NCBI GenBank assembly: GCA_029212405.1
Contig: JARGNR010000023.1
Coordinates: 1 to 64,000 of the forward strand
Direction of reading: 5' to 3'
Length of the DNA: 64,000 nt
Source: Saprospiraceae bacterium
GTDB taxonomy: Bacteria; Bacteroidota; Bacteroidia; Chitinophagales; Saprospiraceae
In this document: positions 9,123-17,228 of the stretch, piece by piece
Numbering within the stretch: the first letter of the stretch is position 1
Layout of the letters: every line of letters begins with the position of its first letter
The notes under the pieces: model-generated
Told to the model about the DNA's origin: nothing
Database searches by the model: none
The model's input: only the letters and a program-made list of their open reading frames with translations
Position numbers and translations under genes: made by a program

Positions 9123-10525
9123 TTAGTAAGCTTTAATCTTCTCGGACAACCAATTTAGAGATACTATGTCCACATCAGAATCAGTATGTCGAACAAACCA
9201 TTTCTTAATTTTGGTTCTACTTTCTTTTTTTACTATTCGATTAGCTAGTCCTCGAATTAATCGAATGGAATTTAAATAGGACATTAATACATTTTCATTA
9301 AAAAAAGTGTTTCTAGATATAAATACTTCGAAGGCATGAATTTTGGCTAGTAGCAAATTGTAATACTCGTTATTGATTAAAAATAATTCGAATAAGGATC
9401 GGATGATATTAAAGCGTGTCTTTGGTTGATCAATGTCATGAATCGTATAATGGTTCAGTATAGAAAGTGCTTTATCAAATTCATTCTGAGCAATATAGAT
9501 CAACGCTAAACTTTTATTGACGATTTCTTCCTCCTTTTCTGGGTCTAAAAAGCTGCGATAAGAAGATATAAATAGATTAGTCCACTTCATTTCATTTTCT
9601 CGACAGCCATATTCTACAATAGTATGAAATGTTAACTGATTCATTTTACTATTATTAACTAACAAACCATTATTGAGACCGTACTTGTACCACTTCAACC
9701 CACAACTACTAAAATCATCATTGCCTTTATTTACTTGACGATTTATAAAATCCAAACCACTCGTAAAAAGGATTTTTTTATCTTCATCTGATATACTAGG
9801 AACGAGTTCAAAAAATAAACTTTCGTACGTTATAAAATCTACATCTTCCTTTTCATTCAATAAATCTAACAAGTATCGATATAATTTATAAAGTGGAGGC
9901 TCAATAATATTAAACTTGCCTTGTTGCTCTGATAATGCACCTATAAAATTAAAATCATAGGGCCTATCCACCAATTTTTGATTACTTTTTAAGAGTGATA
10001 CATATCTAAGTTTTGATTGAACGAAATGTTGATCTAAATTATCTAACATTTTCTCAAGGCAATCATTATTAGGACTAAACCTATTATTTAATGGGTGAAA
10101 ATAGAGGTTACGATTCAGAGAGAATAATTCATAATGATCGGGGATTCCTGTCTCTTCAATTTCCTTAATTAATGCTTTTGTGCCTTTCTCAAAATAATCA
10201 AACGCATATCGTTCACCATATATTCAAAGGAATCTTTTTCTAAATCTAAAACCAACAGATACTCTTCTAAGACCTTCGTCATTTTGGTCATTAATGAAGC
10301 CAATGTGTCTGATTTATATCTTCGTTCAGGGAACAAATGTTTAAACACCTTTTTCTTGTCCATCTTATCATCATGAAAATCAGGATAATATTTCCGAAGT
10401 AGCACATATAGCTTGACAACATTCGCATTATTCTGGAAATAGATGGAGCGTATAAACTTATAAAAATGCCTGAATTCATCAGGCGTCAAAAGCTTGAGCA
10501 ACCGAACTAGTTTACTTTGGTACAT
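9123..10525 (-). pseudogene. Conserved Bacteroidota hypothetical protein, broken by a frameshift near 10200
   Basis: Two adjacent minus-strand frames, 10525-10169 (start MYQSKLVRLLKLLTPDEF) and a downstream frame ending at 9123, read as one protein of about 465 residues. The downstream frame stays open upstream of its first Met (10049): it runs back through AFDYFEKGTKALIKEIEE to about 10217, overlapping the end of the first frame. A net one-base loss between about 10195 and 10222 joins them. The N-terminal part resembles a large family of uncharacterised Bacteroidota proteins of this length that begin with a leucine-rich SKLLxLLxxLSPxEF-like segment (from memory, not searched). Function unknown. 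It is either a recent pseudogene or a sequence error. It lies just left of the RiPP locus and points away from it. Confidence 0.75.
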
Positions 10526-11006
10526 TGGGGCCAGGTAATTAATTTCTTAGGGTAATATTCTACTAAAGTTAAGCTAAATACTAAACAGATGCAATTCGGA
10601 GACAATATCACTCTCTATTTTTGTCTGCAGATTAACCTAAAAATCCAATCAAAAATGGATAATTCACGCTACATATAATGACTCAGACCAAAAAATATCA
10701 AATTTTCAAATATGTCTATAAAATGTACATAGTAAAAAACAGCATTTTGTATTTTATCATGCTGATATTGTATTATTTATACATTAATAATTATTAAATA
10801 TTTTAAGTATTTTAACAATAATCCTTAAAAATTGTGCAAAGAAATTAAAAAGGATAGGAATATATTTGAAAGAACACTAAAGGACAAGATCAACCATGAG
10901 AACCATTTATATTATTTAAAAAAGATAAGATACATATTCGCATTATTGGTTTTGTACATAGACTGTTAAGATACCTAAAATAACCACCAAAAAAACCTAA
11001 CCTACT
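10526..11006. promoter_or_regulatory. AT-rich 481-base region upstream of the RiPP locus
   Basis: No gene of useful length is seen. The region is markedly AT-rich between about 10680 and 10870. It contains two abutting copies of TATTTTAA (10799-10806 and 10808-10815) and a TAnnTTTG promoter element at 10861. It probably holds the control region for the locus that starts at 11007 and, on the other strand, the promoter of the frameshifted gene ending its 5' side at 10525. Confidence 0.5.
10861..10868 (+). promoter_or_regulatory. Candidate -7 promoter element (TATATTTG) for the RiPP locus
   Basis: Perfect TAnnTTTG match. A TTG triplet at 10832-10834 lies 26 bases upstream, a little further than the usual spacing. 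The resulting leader before the ATG at 11007 would be about 130 bases, longer than for other genes here. Confidence 0.35.
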
Positions 11007-12587
11007 ATGTCAACCCCCTACAGCCCTGTGGAGCACACTGAGCTCAACTTTCATGCTACTGTGTTGCGTCAAGCAACATCTTCGCACATGTTAGAATTTA
11101 CAGTACATTTTGCCAAACCCGATTTTTCAGATCCCAAATTCACGGAATTCAAAGAGACAAATCTCTTTACTTCAGTTCCATCAAAAAGGAAATATTTGAA
11201 TCATAAGGAACTAGAAGAATTGGTTGGTACCAATCCTGATGACATTCAAAAAGTAACCCAATACTTTGCTCAATTTGGAATAAAAAAAGGCAAAGTCAAT
11301 CGGATTGCTCGGACTGTTGCCTACAAAGGAAAAATTATAGATATTGACCTCGCTCTTAAAACACAAATAAATGTTTATCAAGGGGCAAATAAATATACAT
11401 TCTTAAGCTATGAAGGTAGCCTTAGCCTTCCTTTAGAATTGAGCAAACTTGTTGGAAATATTTCGGGTATAACCGTCCCAATCAAAACGGAATATAGAAA
11501 GCCTACTCCAAGACCAGTTTCTTCTGATGCAGATGCACTAGAAAGTACAAAAACACCTCCTGTTTCGAAAGGATATACTGCACTTCAATTAGCAGAAGCC
11601 TATTCTTTTCCCACCAATTATACTGGTAAAGGGCAGTGTATTGCCATCATTGAGTTAGGCGGTCAATACAAAGAATCTGACGTCAACGCTTATTTCAAAA
11701 TGATGGGTTTGCCAAAACCAAAAATTGAGATTGTTGGAACACCACTTAATACGGACAATGTACTGGATAATAGTGAAGTTACTTTGGATATCCAAGTTGC
11801 TGGAACCATCGCTCCGAACGCCAAAATAGTTGTTTACTATGGGCATACAATCTTGGAGGCCATGAAATTGATTATTCAGGACAAAAAGAACAAACCTTCT
11901 GTAGTGTCCATTAGCTGGGCTGGTTCTGAATTTAATTATTCGTCATTTCAAATCGCTGAATTAAACCAAGTATTTTATGAAGCCTCTTTGTTAGGTATGA
12001 CTGTACTTGGCGCATCTGGAGATCATGGTGCTTACAATAGCCAAACATATTTGAATGTATCTATTCCATCATCCAGTCCATTAGTCATTGGTTGTGGAGG
12101 TACTCAACCCATTTTAAATGATGAAAATGAAATTCAATCCGACGCAGTTTGGAACCAGAATAATGGTCAAATTGGTTCAGGAGGTGGTTTCAGTCATCTT
12201 TACACAAAACCTGGCTACCAACAAATAGCAACAGCCTATTACCCCTACGTAAAATCTTACTATAGAGGTGTACCTGATATGGCAGCAAATGCCAGTGGTG
12301 AAAATGGTTATAAGGTCATTTTTTATGGAAAAGAAATGGCCATTGGGGGCACCAGTGCTTCTACTCCACTTCTCGCAGGACTCATCACATTAATGAATGA
12401 AGCTTTGGGATATAGATTGGGATTTATTAATCCATATTTATATCAATGTGCCGGAAGCGATATTTTCTTACCTATCGTACAAGGCAACAACGGCTATTAT
12501 CCAGCTGCTCCATACTGGAATCCAGCTACTGGACTAGGCTCACCAAATGGAGAAAAGCTACTCCAATTCTTTCAAGAACTTCAATAA
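11007..12587 (+). CDS. S53 family serine-carboxyl peptidase (sedolisin/kumamolisin type)
   Basis: Sedolisins are subtilisin-fold endopeptidases with a Ser-Glu-Asp triad, usually acid-active and secreted. About residues 10-160 form the Pro-kumamolisin activation domain; the peptidase follows from about 195 (YTALQLAEAY). The triad is Glu257 and Asp261 (SEVTLDIQVAG) and Ser450 (GGTSAS), with oxyanion Asp339 in GASGDHG. The C-terminal calcium-site region GLGSPNG is present. The 526-residue protein has no signal peptide, which is unusual for a sedolisin and suggests action inside the cell or export by an unrecognised route. It is first in the RiPP locus, 85 bases before the precursor gene, so a role in cutting the precursor at its linkers is the best guess. 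Confidence 0.9.
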   Translation: MSTPYSPVEHTELNFHATVLRQATSSHMLEFTVHFAKPDFSDPKFTEFKETNLFTSVPSKRKYLNHKELEELVGTNPDDIQKVTQYFAQFGIKKGKVNRIARTVAYKGKIIDIDLALKTQINVYQGANKYTFLSYEGSLSLPLELSKLVGNISGITVPIKTEYRKPTPRPVSSDADALESTKTPPVSKGYTALQLAEAYSFPTNYTGKGQCIAIIELGGQYKESDVNAYFKMMGLPKPKIEIVGTPLNTDNVLDNSEVTLDIQVAGTIAPNAKIVVYYGHTILEAMKLIIQDKKNKPSVVSISWAGSEFNYSSFQIAELNQVFYEASLLGMTVLGASGDHGAYNSQTYLNVSIPSSSPLVIGCGGTQPILNDENEIQSDAVWNQNNGQIGSGGGFSHLYTKPGYQQIATAYYPYVKSYYRGVPDMAANASGENGYKVIFYGKEMAIGGTSASTPLLAGLITLMNEALGYRLGFINPYLYQCAGSDIFLPIVQGNNGYYPAAPYWNPATGLGSPNGEKLLQFFQELQ

Positions 12588-12672
12588 TATTCATAGCGGT
12601 TTTCATTGATCAAGAAAGCCAAATCTAGAATATCCAAGACCGGTTTTTATTACATAACCTTAAAATTTTATT

Positions 12673-15600
12673 ATGGCAACTTCAAAAAAACCTGAAAAGG
12701 AACCCGATAAGGTTCCCGACAAGGATGCAATTAAGGAAGAAGCGAAGGATTTCCAACATGGGTTGGACGTCTCTCCTTCTATGCCTTACTATTGTACTTG
12801 GCTCCCAGGCGCATGTCCCGAAGGGGATGAAGGCGTGGGAGATTCTCCGTTTACTAGACCACCATTGTGCCCACCACCTGGCGCTGGTCCAGCAACGATT
12901 GTTCCGACTTTCGTTCCGCCGTGTCCAACAATGCCAATGGTATGTGTACCCACTTTTAATCCACAGTGTCCAAAACAAGACGCTGTAGAGGGGCATGCAA
13001 ATGCAATAGCACAAACACGGACTATTATTACTTGTACTGGTATTCCAATTGTGTGTGGTCAACATGAGCAAGCACAAACACTACTACCAACGACAACAGT
13101 TTACACCATTCCTTTATGTCCTCCTACTGTTAATCCAGTAGCTACTTGTATACCTAATACAACGGATTGTCCAGAAGGACAAGTAGCTGGCGTTTCTGCA
13201 CCTCCAAATTGTCCAACGGTACAGCAATGTCCACCGACTTGGAATTGTGGTGGTGCACAGGCACAAACGTTTACTGCAACCACAACAGTTCAGACAGCAA
13301 ATACACACTGTTTTATCTGCCCACCTCAAACTGTTGCTCAGGCTCAGGCTGTAGGTGGAGTAGGACAATCTGTAATCTATATTAACTGTCCGACGCAGCA
13401 TGGACCAGCCACTGTTTGTGTGACTGCGCCTGTAAATACTTTGTATTCCGCGCCGCCTAACTGTCCTACGGTACAACAATGTCCACCAACTTGGAATTGT
13501 GCAACACAGCCACAAGCTGCTGGTACAATAGGTCAATCTGCAATTATACTTAATTGTCCAACGCAGCACGGACCAGCAACCGTTTGTGGAACTGGGCCAG
13601 TAAATACATTGTATTCTGCGCCACCTAACTGTCCTACGGTACAACAATGTCCACCAACTTGGAATTGCGGGACGCAACCACAGGCACAAATAACGTTGTT
13701 ATCGGCACCTGCTGTTTGTCCAACGATACATACACATTGTTACATTTGCCCTCCGGGCGATACTGCACAAGCACAAACGGCTGGAACAATCGGACATTCT
13801 GTTATCAGACTTAATTGTCCGACTCAGCATGGACCAGCGACAGTATGTACGCCACAGCCACAAGCATTATTGACCGCTCCACCTAACTGTGGAGGTATTC
13901 AAACAAATGTTGGTACTATTGGACAAACCGGTTGGTACGGTTGTTTTCCTTCTGGAACTGCAACAACCACCGTTAACCCATGTGGAACTGGGACACAGCC
14001 ACAAGCATTATTGACTGCCCCACCTAACTGTGGAGGGATTCAAACAAATGCGTGTACTATTGGACCAACTGGTTGGCAAGGTTGCTTTCCGTCTGGAACT
14101 GCAACAACCACCGTCAACCCGTGTGGAACTGGGACGAAACCGCAAATTACTTTGTTAACTGCACCTCCTAATTGTGGAGGGATTCAAACCAATGTTTGCC
14201 CTCCTGGAATTACCGGATGGCATGGTTGTTTTCCATCTGGAACTGCAACAACCACCGTTAACCCGTGTGGAACTGGGACGAAACCGCAAATTACTTTGTT
14301 AACTGCACCTCCTAATTGTGGAGGGATTCAAACCAATGTTTGCCCTCCTGGAATTACCGGATGGCATGGTTGTTTTCCATCTGGAACTGCAACAACCACC
14401 GTTAACCCGTGTGGAACTGGGACGAAACCGCAAATTACTTTGTTAACTGCTCCACCTAATTGTGGAGGTATTTATACCAATGTTTGTCCTCCTGGAATTA
14501 CGGGATGGTATACCTGTACTCAGGCAGGGACTGGACCACAACCACAAGCTGTGGGAGATACTTGGAATAATGCGACTTGCCCTACCAAAGGCAATCCAAC
14601 CTGTCCAGGAGGTCCTCAGATCACTTTGTTGACTGCTCCTCCTGCCTGCACAGGAATACCAACGAATGCCTGCACTATTGGGCAGACGGGATGGTATACC
14701 TGTACTCAAACAGGGACTGGACCACAACCACAAGGAGTGGGAGATACTTGGAATAATGCAACATGCCCTACCAAAGGGAATCCAACATGTCCAGGAGGTC
14801 CTCAGATCACTTTGTTAACTGCTCCACCTGCCTGCACGGGGATACCAACGAATGCCTGCACTATTGGGCAGACGGGATGGTATACTTGTACTCAAACAGG
14901 AACTGGACCACAGCCTGCTGCTATTACTGTAGCTACGGTTTGTACACAGGGAGGAACTGTCCATGATACATTGTTTACACAACCATTTGGACAATGTCCA
15001 GTTGGGACAAATGCAACCGTATGTACACAGTTTGGATGTCCACAGCCTACGATTACTAATCCAGTGGCTACTTGTCCCATTACCACAGTACAGGGAGGTG
15101 CACAAGCACAAACTGCAATTCGCACTTTTCCCGCCATATGCAATATGACTGGACCAGGACAATGTCCGCCATCATTTGGTTGTCCAGGAGGAATAGGTGC
15201 AAAGGCACAAGCTGTTCCGCAACCGACAACGACGACTACCTTCCCACCAATTTGTGGAGGTATCACTCGCAACGCAACGGTTTGTACAATAGCTACTACA
15301 TGTACTCAAATTGCAACATGTCCAGGAGGTGCCGCTCAAGCGCAGGTTCCTCACTGTTATACTGTCGCAAATTGTGGTAATACATATGCTACGGTATGTA
15401 CTATGTCGCCACAATGTACCCAGCATCCTGCAATTCCTGACGGAAATCAGGGGGCTCAAGCACAGACAGTGTCAGGACTTCGTCCTTCGATATGTTGTAC
15501 ACATGCACATGAGGTCTGTATTACGGCAGCACCACAAGCGCAATGGACACTACCCAATACCACGTGTGGAATTGGGCCAGTCACAACAACAGATCCAGGA

Positions 15601-16032
15601 ACGATTCCTCAGGTAGCAAATGCAAACATGACGTTTGCACAAACCAATTGTGGAATTGGACCTGTTCAGCCACCGAGGACTTTAGCAACTGTATGTACGC
15701 AAATAGGTTGTCCTCAAATCACTTTGGTGACGTATCAAGGTTGCATTGGAGGAGGAGGAACTCAACCACAGGCTCAGGTCCAGTGGTCAAGGATTCCAGC
15801 TATTTGTGGGATAGTCCCCTTTACCATGGCACCTCCATGTGTAACTCAAGGAACGACTCTTCCTCCAACAAATATGCCCGGATGTCCTGTACCCACAACG
15901 TTTACACAACTAGGTTGTCGAACAGTAGGGGTTGCATGTCCGAATACCGCACCAGATACTTATGCTGGTTGTACCGCGCAAGCACAGACTTTGTTAACAA
16001 CCACAACATTAATAACTACTGTTATTCGTTGA
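12673..16032 (+). CDS. Giant Cys/Thr-rich modular protein, putative multi-core RiPP (lanthipeptide) precursor
   Basis: 1119 residues, no recognised domain. Residues 1-32 are rich in Lys, Glu and Asp and contain no Cys, like a leader peptide; the first Cys is residue 41. Hand counts give about 200 Thr, 90 Cys and only about 22 Ser, with abundant Pro, Gly, Gln and Asn and almost no acidic residues after about position 110. The chain is built of Cys-containing modules separated by short linkers ending in QAQ or PQ (HEQAQ, GAQAQ, VAQAQ, TQPQAQ, GTKPQ, APQAQ). Several modules are tandem duplications (168, 141/144 and 186 base units). Thr occurs at varied distances before Cys (TTTVNPC, TVQQC, PTWNC, ATVC), as needed for methyllanthionine rings. 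No signal peptide is seen. The alternative, a structural Cys-rich protein, is less likely given the kinase, lyase and cyclase next door. Confidence 0.75.
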   Translation: MATSKKPEKEPDKVPDKDAIKEEAKDFQHGLDVSPSMPYYCTWLPGACPEGDEGVGDSPFTRPPLCPPPGAGPATIVPTFVPPCPTMPMVCVPTFNPQCPKQDAVEGHANAIAQTRTIITCTGIPIVCGQHEQAQTLLPTTTVYTIPLCPPTVNPVATCIPNTTDCPEGQVAGVSAPPNCPTVQQCPPTWNCGGAQAQTFTATTTVQTANTHCFICPPQTVAQAQAVGGVGQSVIYINCPTQHGPATVCVTAPVNTLYSAPPNCPTVQQCPPTWNCATQPQAAGTIGQSAIILNCPTQHGPATVCGTGPVNTLYSAPPNCPTVQQCPPTWNCGTQPQAQITLLSAPAVCPTIHTHCYICPPGDTAQAQTAGTIGHSVIRLNCPTQHGPATVCTPQPQALLTAPPNCGGIQTNVGTIGQTGWYGCFPSGTATTTVNPCGTGTQPQALLTAPPNCGGIQTNACTIGPTGWQGCFPSGTATTTVNPCGTGTKPQITLLTAPPNCGGIQTNVCPPGITGWHGCFPSGTATTTVNPCGTGTKPQITLLTAPPNCGGIQTNVCPPGITGWHGCFPSGTATTTVNPCGTGTKPQITLLTAPPNCGGIYTNVCPPGITGWYTCTQAGTGPQPQAVGDTWNNATCPTKGNPTCPGGPQITLLTAPPACTGIPTNACTIGQTGWYTCTQTGTGPQPQGVGDTWNNATCPTKGNPTCPGGPQITLLTAPPACTGIPTNACTIGQTGWYTCTQTGTGPQPAAITVATVCTQGGTVHDTLFTQPFGQCPVGTNATVCTQFGCPQPTITNPVATCPITTVQGGAQAQTAIRTFPAICNMTGPGQCPPSFGCPGGIGAKAQAVPQPTTTTTFPPICGGITRNATVCTIATTCTQIATCPGGAAQAQVPHCYTVANCGNTYATVCTMSPQCTQHPAIPDGNQGAQAQTVSGLRPSICCTHAHEVCITAAPQAQWTLPNTTCGIGPVTTTDPGTIPQVANANMTFAQTNCGIGPVQPPRTLATVCTQIGCPQITLVTYQGCIGGGGTQPQAQVQWSRIPAICGIVPFTMAPPCVTQGTTLPPTNMPGCPVPTTFTQLGCRTVGVACPNTAPDTYAGCTAQAQTLLTTTTLITTVIR
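13363..13698 (+). repeat. 168-base tandem repeat within the precursor gene
   Basis: Two in-phase copies begin at 13363 and 13531 (56-residue unit running from GQSVIYINC through NCPTQHGPATVC, NTLYSAPPNC and QQCPPTWNC to QPQA). A partial third copy starts at 13792 and an earlier copy of its NCPTVQQCPPTWNC part lies near 13207. Third-position differences between copies show they are not brand new. Confidence 0.9.
13855..14433 (+). repeat. 141/144-base tandem repeat within the precursor gene
   Basis: Units start at 13855, 13996, 14137 and 14281, with a partial fifth from 14425. The first two are 47 codons (QPQA linker), the next two 48 codons (KPQIT linker). The 14137 and 14281 copies look identical or almost identical, indicating recent duplication or gene conversion. 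Each unit carries APPNCGG, a GxTGW loop, GCFPSGTATTT and VNPCGTGT. Confidence 0.92.
14434..14916 (+). repeat. 186-base tandem repeat within the precursor gene
   Basis: Copies start at 14434, 14620 and 14806 (the last one truncated). The 62-codon unit joins an ITLLTAPP-C module ending GTGPQPQ to a second module GDTWNNATC...NPTCPGGPQ. The first copy keeps sequence from the preceding 144-base family (GITGW loop), so the two repeat families recombine in phase. Confidence 0.9.
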
Positions 16033-16050
16033 TGACAATTAATTATTAAA

Positions 16051-16081
16051 GGATGGCAGTTTAGGCTGCCATCCAATTTTT
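16051..16081 (+). terminator. Hairpin plus T-run between precursor and modification genes (terminator or attenuator)
   Basis: A perfect 9-base-pair stem, GGATGGCAG with CTGCCATCC, with a 6-base loop, is followed by AATTTTT. It begins 18 bases after the precursor stop and ends 19 bases before the kinase ATG. It should lower expression of the enzymes relative to the precursor, as is common in lanthipeptide operons. Confidence 0.8.
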
Positions 16082-16100
16082 ATCAAAAAGAAATTAAATA

Positions 16101-17228
16101 ATGAGACTTACTATTAAAAACATAAGTGCATTTCTGATGGAAAAAGGCTTATTGAAACCAAAATCCATAGTGGATGGAGATTTCATGGTTACCCAAACCC
16201 AGAATCGGAACGCCATATTTAAAATTCATATCAAGGATGACAAAAGTCTGTTCATTAAACAATTAGTAAGCTTTGACTCACAGAATACCTATTTTCTTCA
16301 AAAAGATGCGACCTGCTTATGGCTCATAAAAAATGAAAAGGTATTCGAAAATTTATCACAATATGTCCCTGAATATTATGGATATGATCCAGAAAAGCAG
16401 GTATTAATTGTAGAATATATCCCAGAAGCTAAGAATGTTGAAGAGGTGTATCAAGAGAAAAAAATGTTGGACCCCAAAATGCTTGATCAAGTGTCCAAAA
16501 TTTTATCCTCTTATCACTTCAAATTGGAAGATAAAACACTAACAAATCGATCAGTTCAATTTTTTATGAAACAACTTCCTTGGACTTTTCAATTTGCAGC
16601 ATCTTCAGGCGCTTATTCCAGTCAATTTTCAGCAATGAACCAGACTAATCCAGTTATGAATTATTTAAAAGATAATTCTGCCTTTTTATCCTTGATGAAG
16701 AACTATGTAAAAGATTACGAGTTTACCACACTCATTCATGGGGATATCAAATGGATGAATTTTATCCTTAAAAACTCTGGTGATGTTGATAGTCTTAAAA
16801 TCATCGATTGGGAACTGGCTGATATTGGAGACCCTCTATGGGATATGGCTGGAGTTATCCAATCCCTATTTACCAGTAAAGTATTATTATCCATGACTGT
16901 CGCACCAGGAGTTTATCAAGGAGCATCAAGTCTAACTCAACAACAAATGACGCAAACACTGGAAGAGATCAATGTAATATGGTCATCCTACTGTAAGTAT
17001 CAGAATTTTGATGATACGAAAAAACATGATGGTCTACTTAAAACACTACGTTTCGCGGGTATGCGTTTGGTTCAAACTGCATTTGAACATAATGTCTCTT
17101 CCCAACAACTTATGCCCAATACGATAAAATTATTACAGATCAGCCATTCTTTACTTCAGAGTGCTGATATCCTTGTCAATCAAATTATTAATTTAAAAAC
17201 GCCAATATATGAATCCCACAACGCATGA
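16101..17228 (+). CDS. Aminoglycoside-phosphotransferase-fold kinase, putative RiPP Ser/Thr kinase (class V LanK-like)
   Basis: A 375-residue protein of the APH/choline kinase fold. The catalytic loop is HGDIKWMN with Asp215 and Asn220, and the metal-binding motif is IIDWE with Asp236, equivalent to the DFG aspartate. An N-terminal small lobe is seen (about residues 20-110). In class V lanthipeptide and thioviridamide pathways such a kinase phosphorylates precursor Thr/Ser. Here it lies between the Cys/Thr-rich protein and the HopA1-family gene, overlapping the latter by 20 bases, which strongly favours this role over antibiotic resistance or sugar metabolism. Its start, 20 bases past a terminator-like hairpin, is ATG at 16101. 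Confidence 0.85.
   Translation: MRLTIKNISAFLMEKGLLKPKSIVDGDFMVTQTQNRNAIFKIHIKDDKSLFIKQLVSFDSQNTYFLQKDATCLWLIKNEKVFENLSQYVPEYYGYDPEKQVLIVEYIPEAKNVEEVYQEKKMLDPKMLDQVSKILSSYHFKLEDKTLTNRSVQFFMKQLPWTFQFAASSGAYSSQFSAMNQTNPVMNYLKDNSAFLSLMKNYVKDYEFTTLIHGDIKWMNFILKNSGDVDSLKIIDWELADIGDPLWDMAGVIQSLFTSKVLLSMTVAPGVYQGASSLTQQQMTQTLEEINVIWSSYCKYQNFDDTKKHDGLLKTLRFAGMRLVQTAFEHNVSSQQLMPNTIKLLQISHSLLQSADILVNQIINLKTPIYESHNA

Noticed and set aside
9123-10525. Two independent hypothetical genes
   Set aside because: The downstream frame continues upstream of its first Met into the end of the first frame with protein-like sequence, so one broken gene is more likely.
12598-12620. Possible hairpin GGTTTTC/GAAAGCC between the S53 gene and the precursor gene
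   Set aside because: Short stem with a wobble pair and no T-run; probably not a terminator.
13363-14916. Regular repeats that could suggest a CRISPR array
   Set aside because: Repeats are 141-186 bases, in phase with an open frame, with no short-repeat/unique-spacer pattern and no cas genes.
12673-16032. Secreted structural or adhesive Cys-rich protein
   Set aside because: No signal peptide or T9SS domain is present, and the three modification enzymes next to it are not explained by this idea. It remains the main alternative.
12682-16049. Many other open frames on both strands across the precursor gene (for example 13114-13689 minus, 15543-16049 plus)
   Set aside because: They follow from the repeats and the Cys/Thr/Pro codon bias of the real frame; their proteins are Trp/Ser/Cys-rich without domains and none fits as a gene.
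16101-17228. Antibiotic resistance (aminoglycoside phosphotransferase)
   Set aside because: Only the fold is shared; its overlap with the HopA1-family gene and position after the Cys/Thr-rich protein point to peptide phosphorylation.
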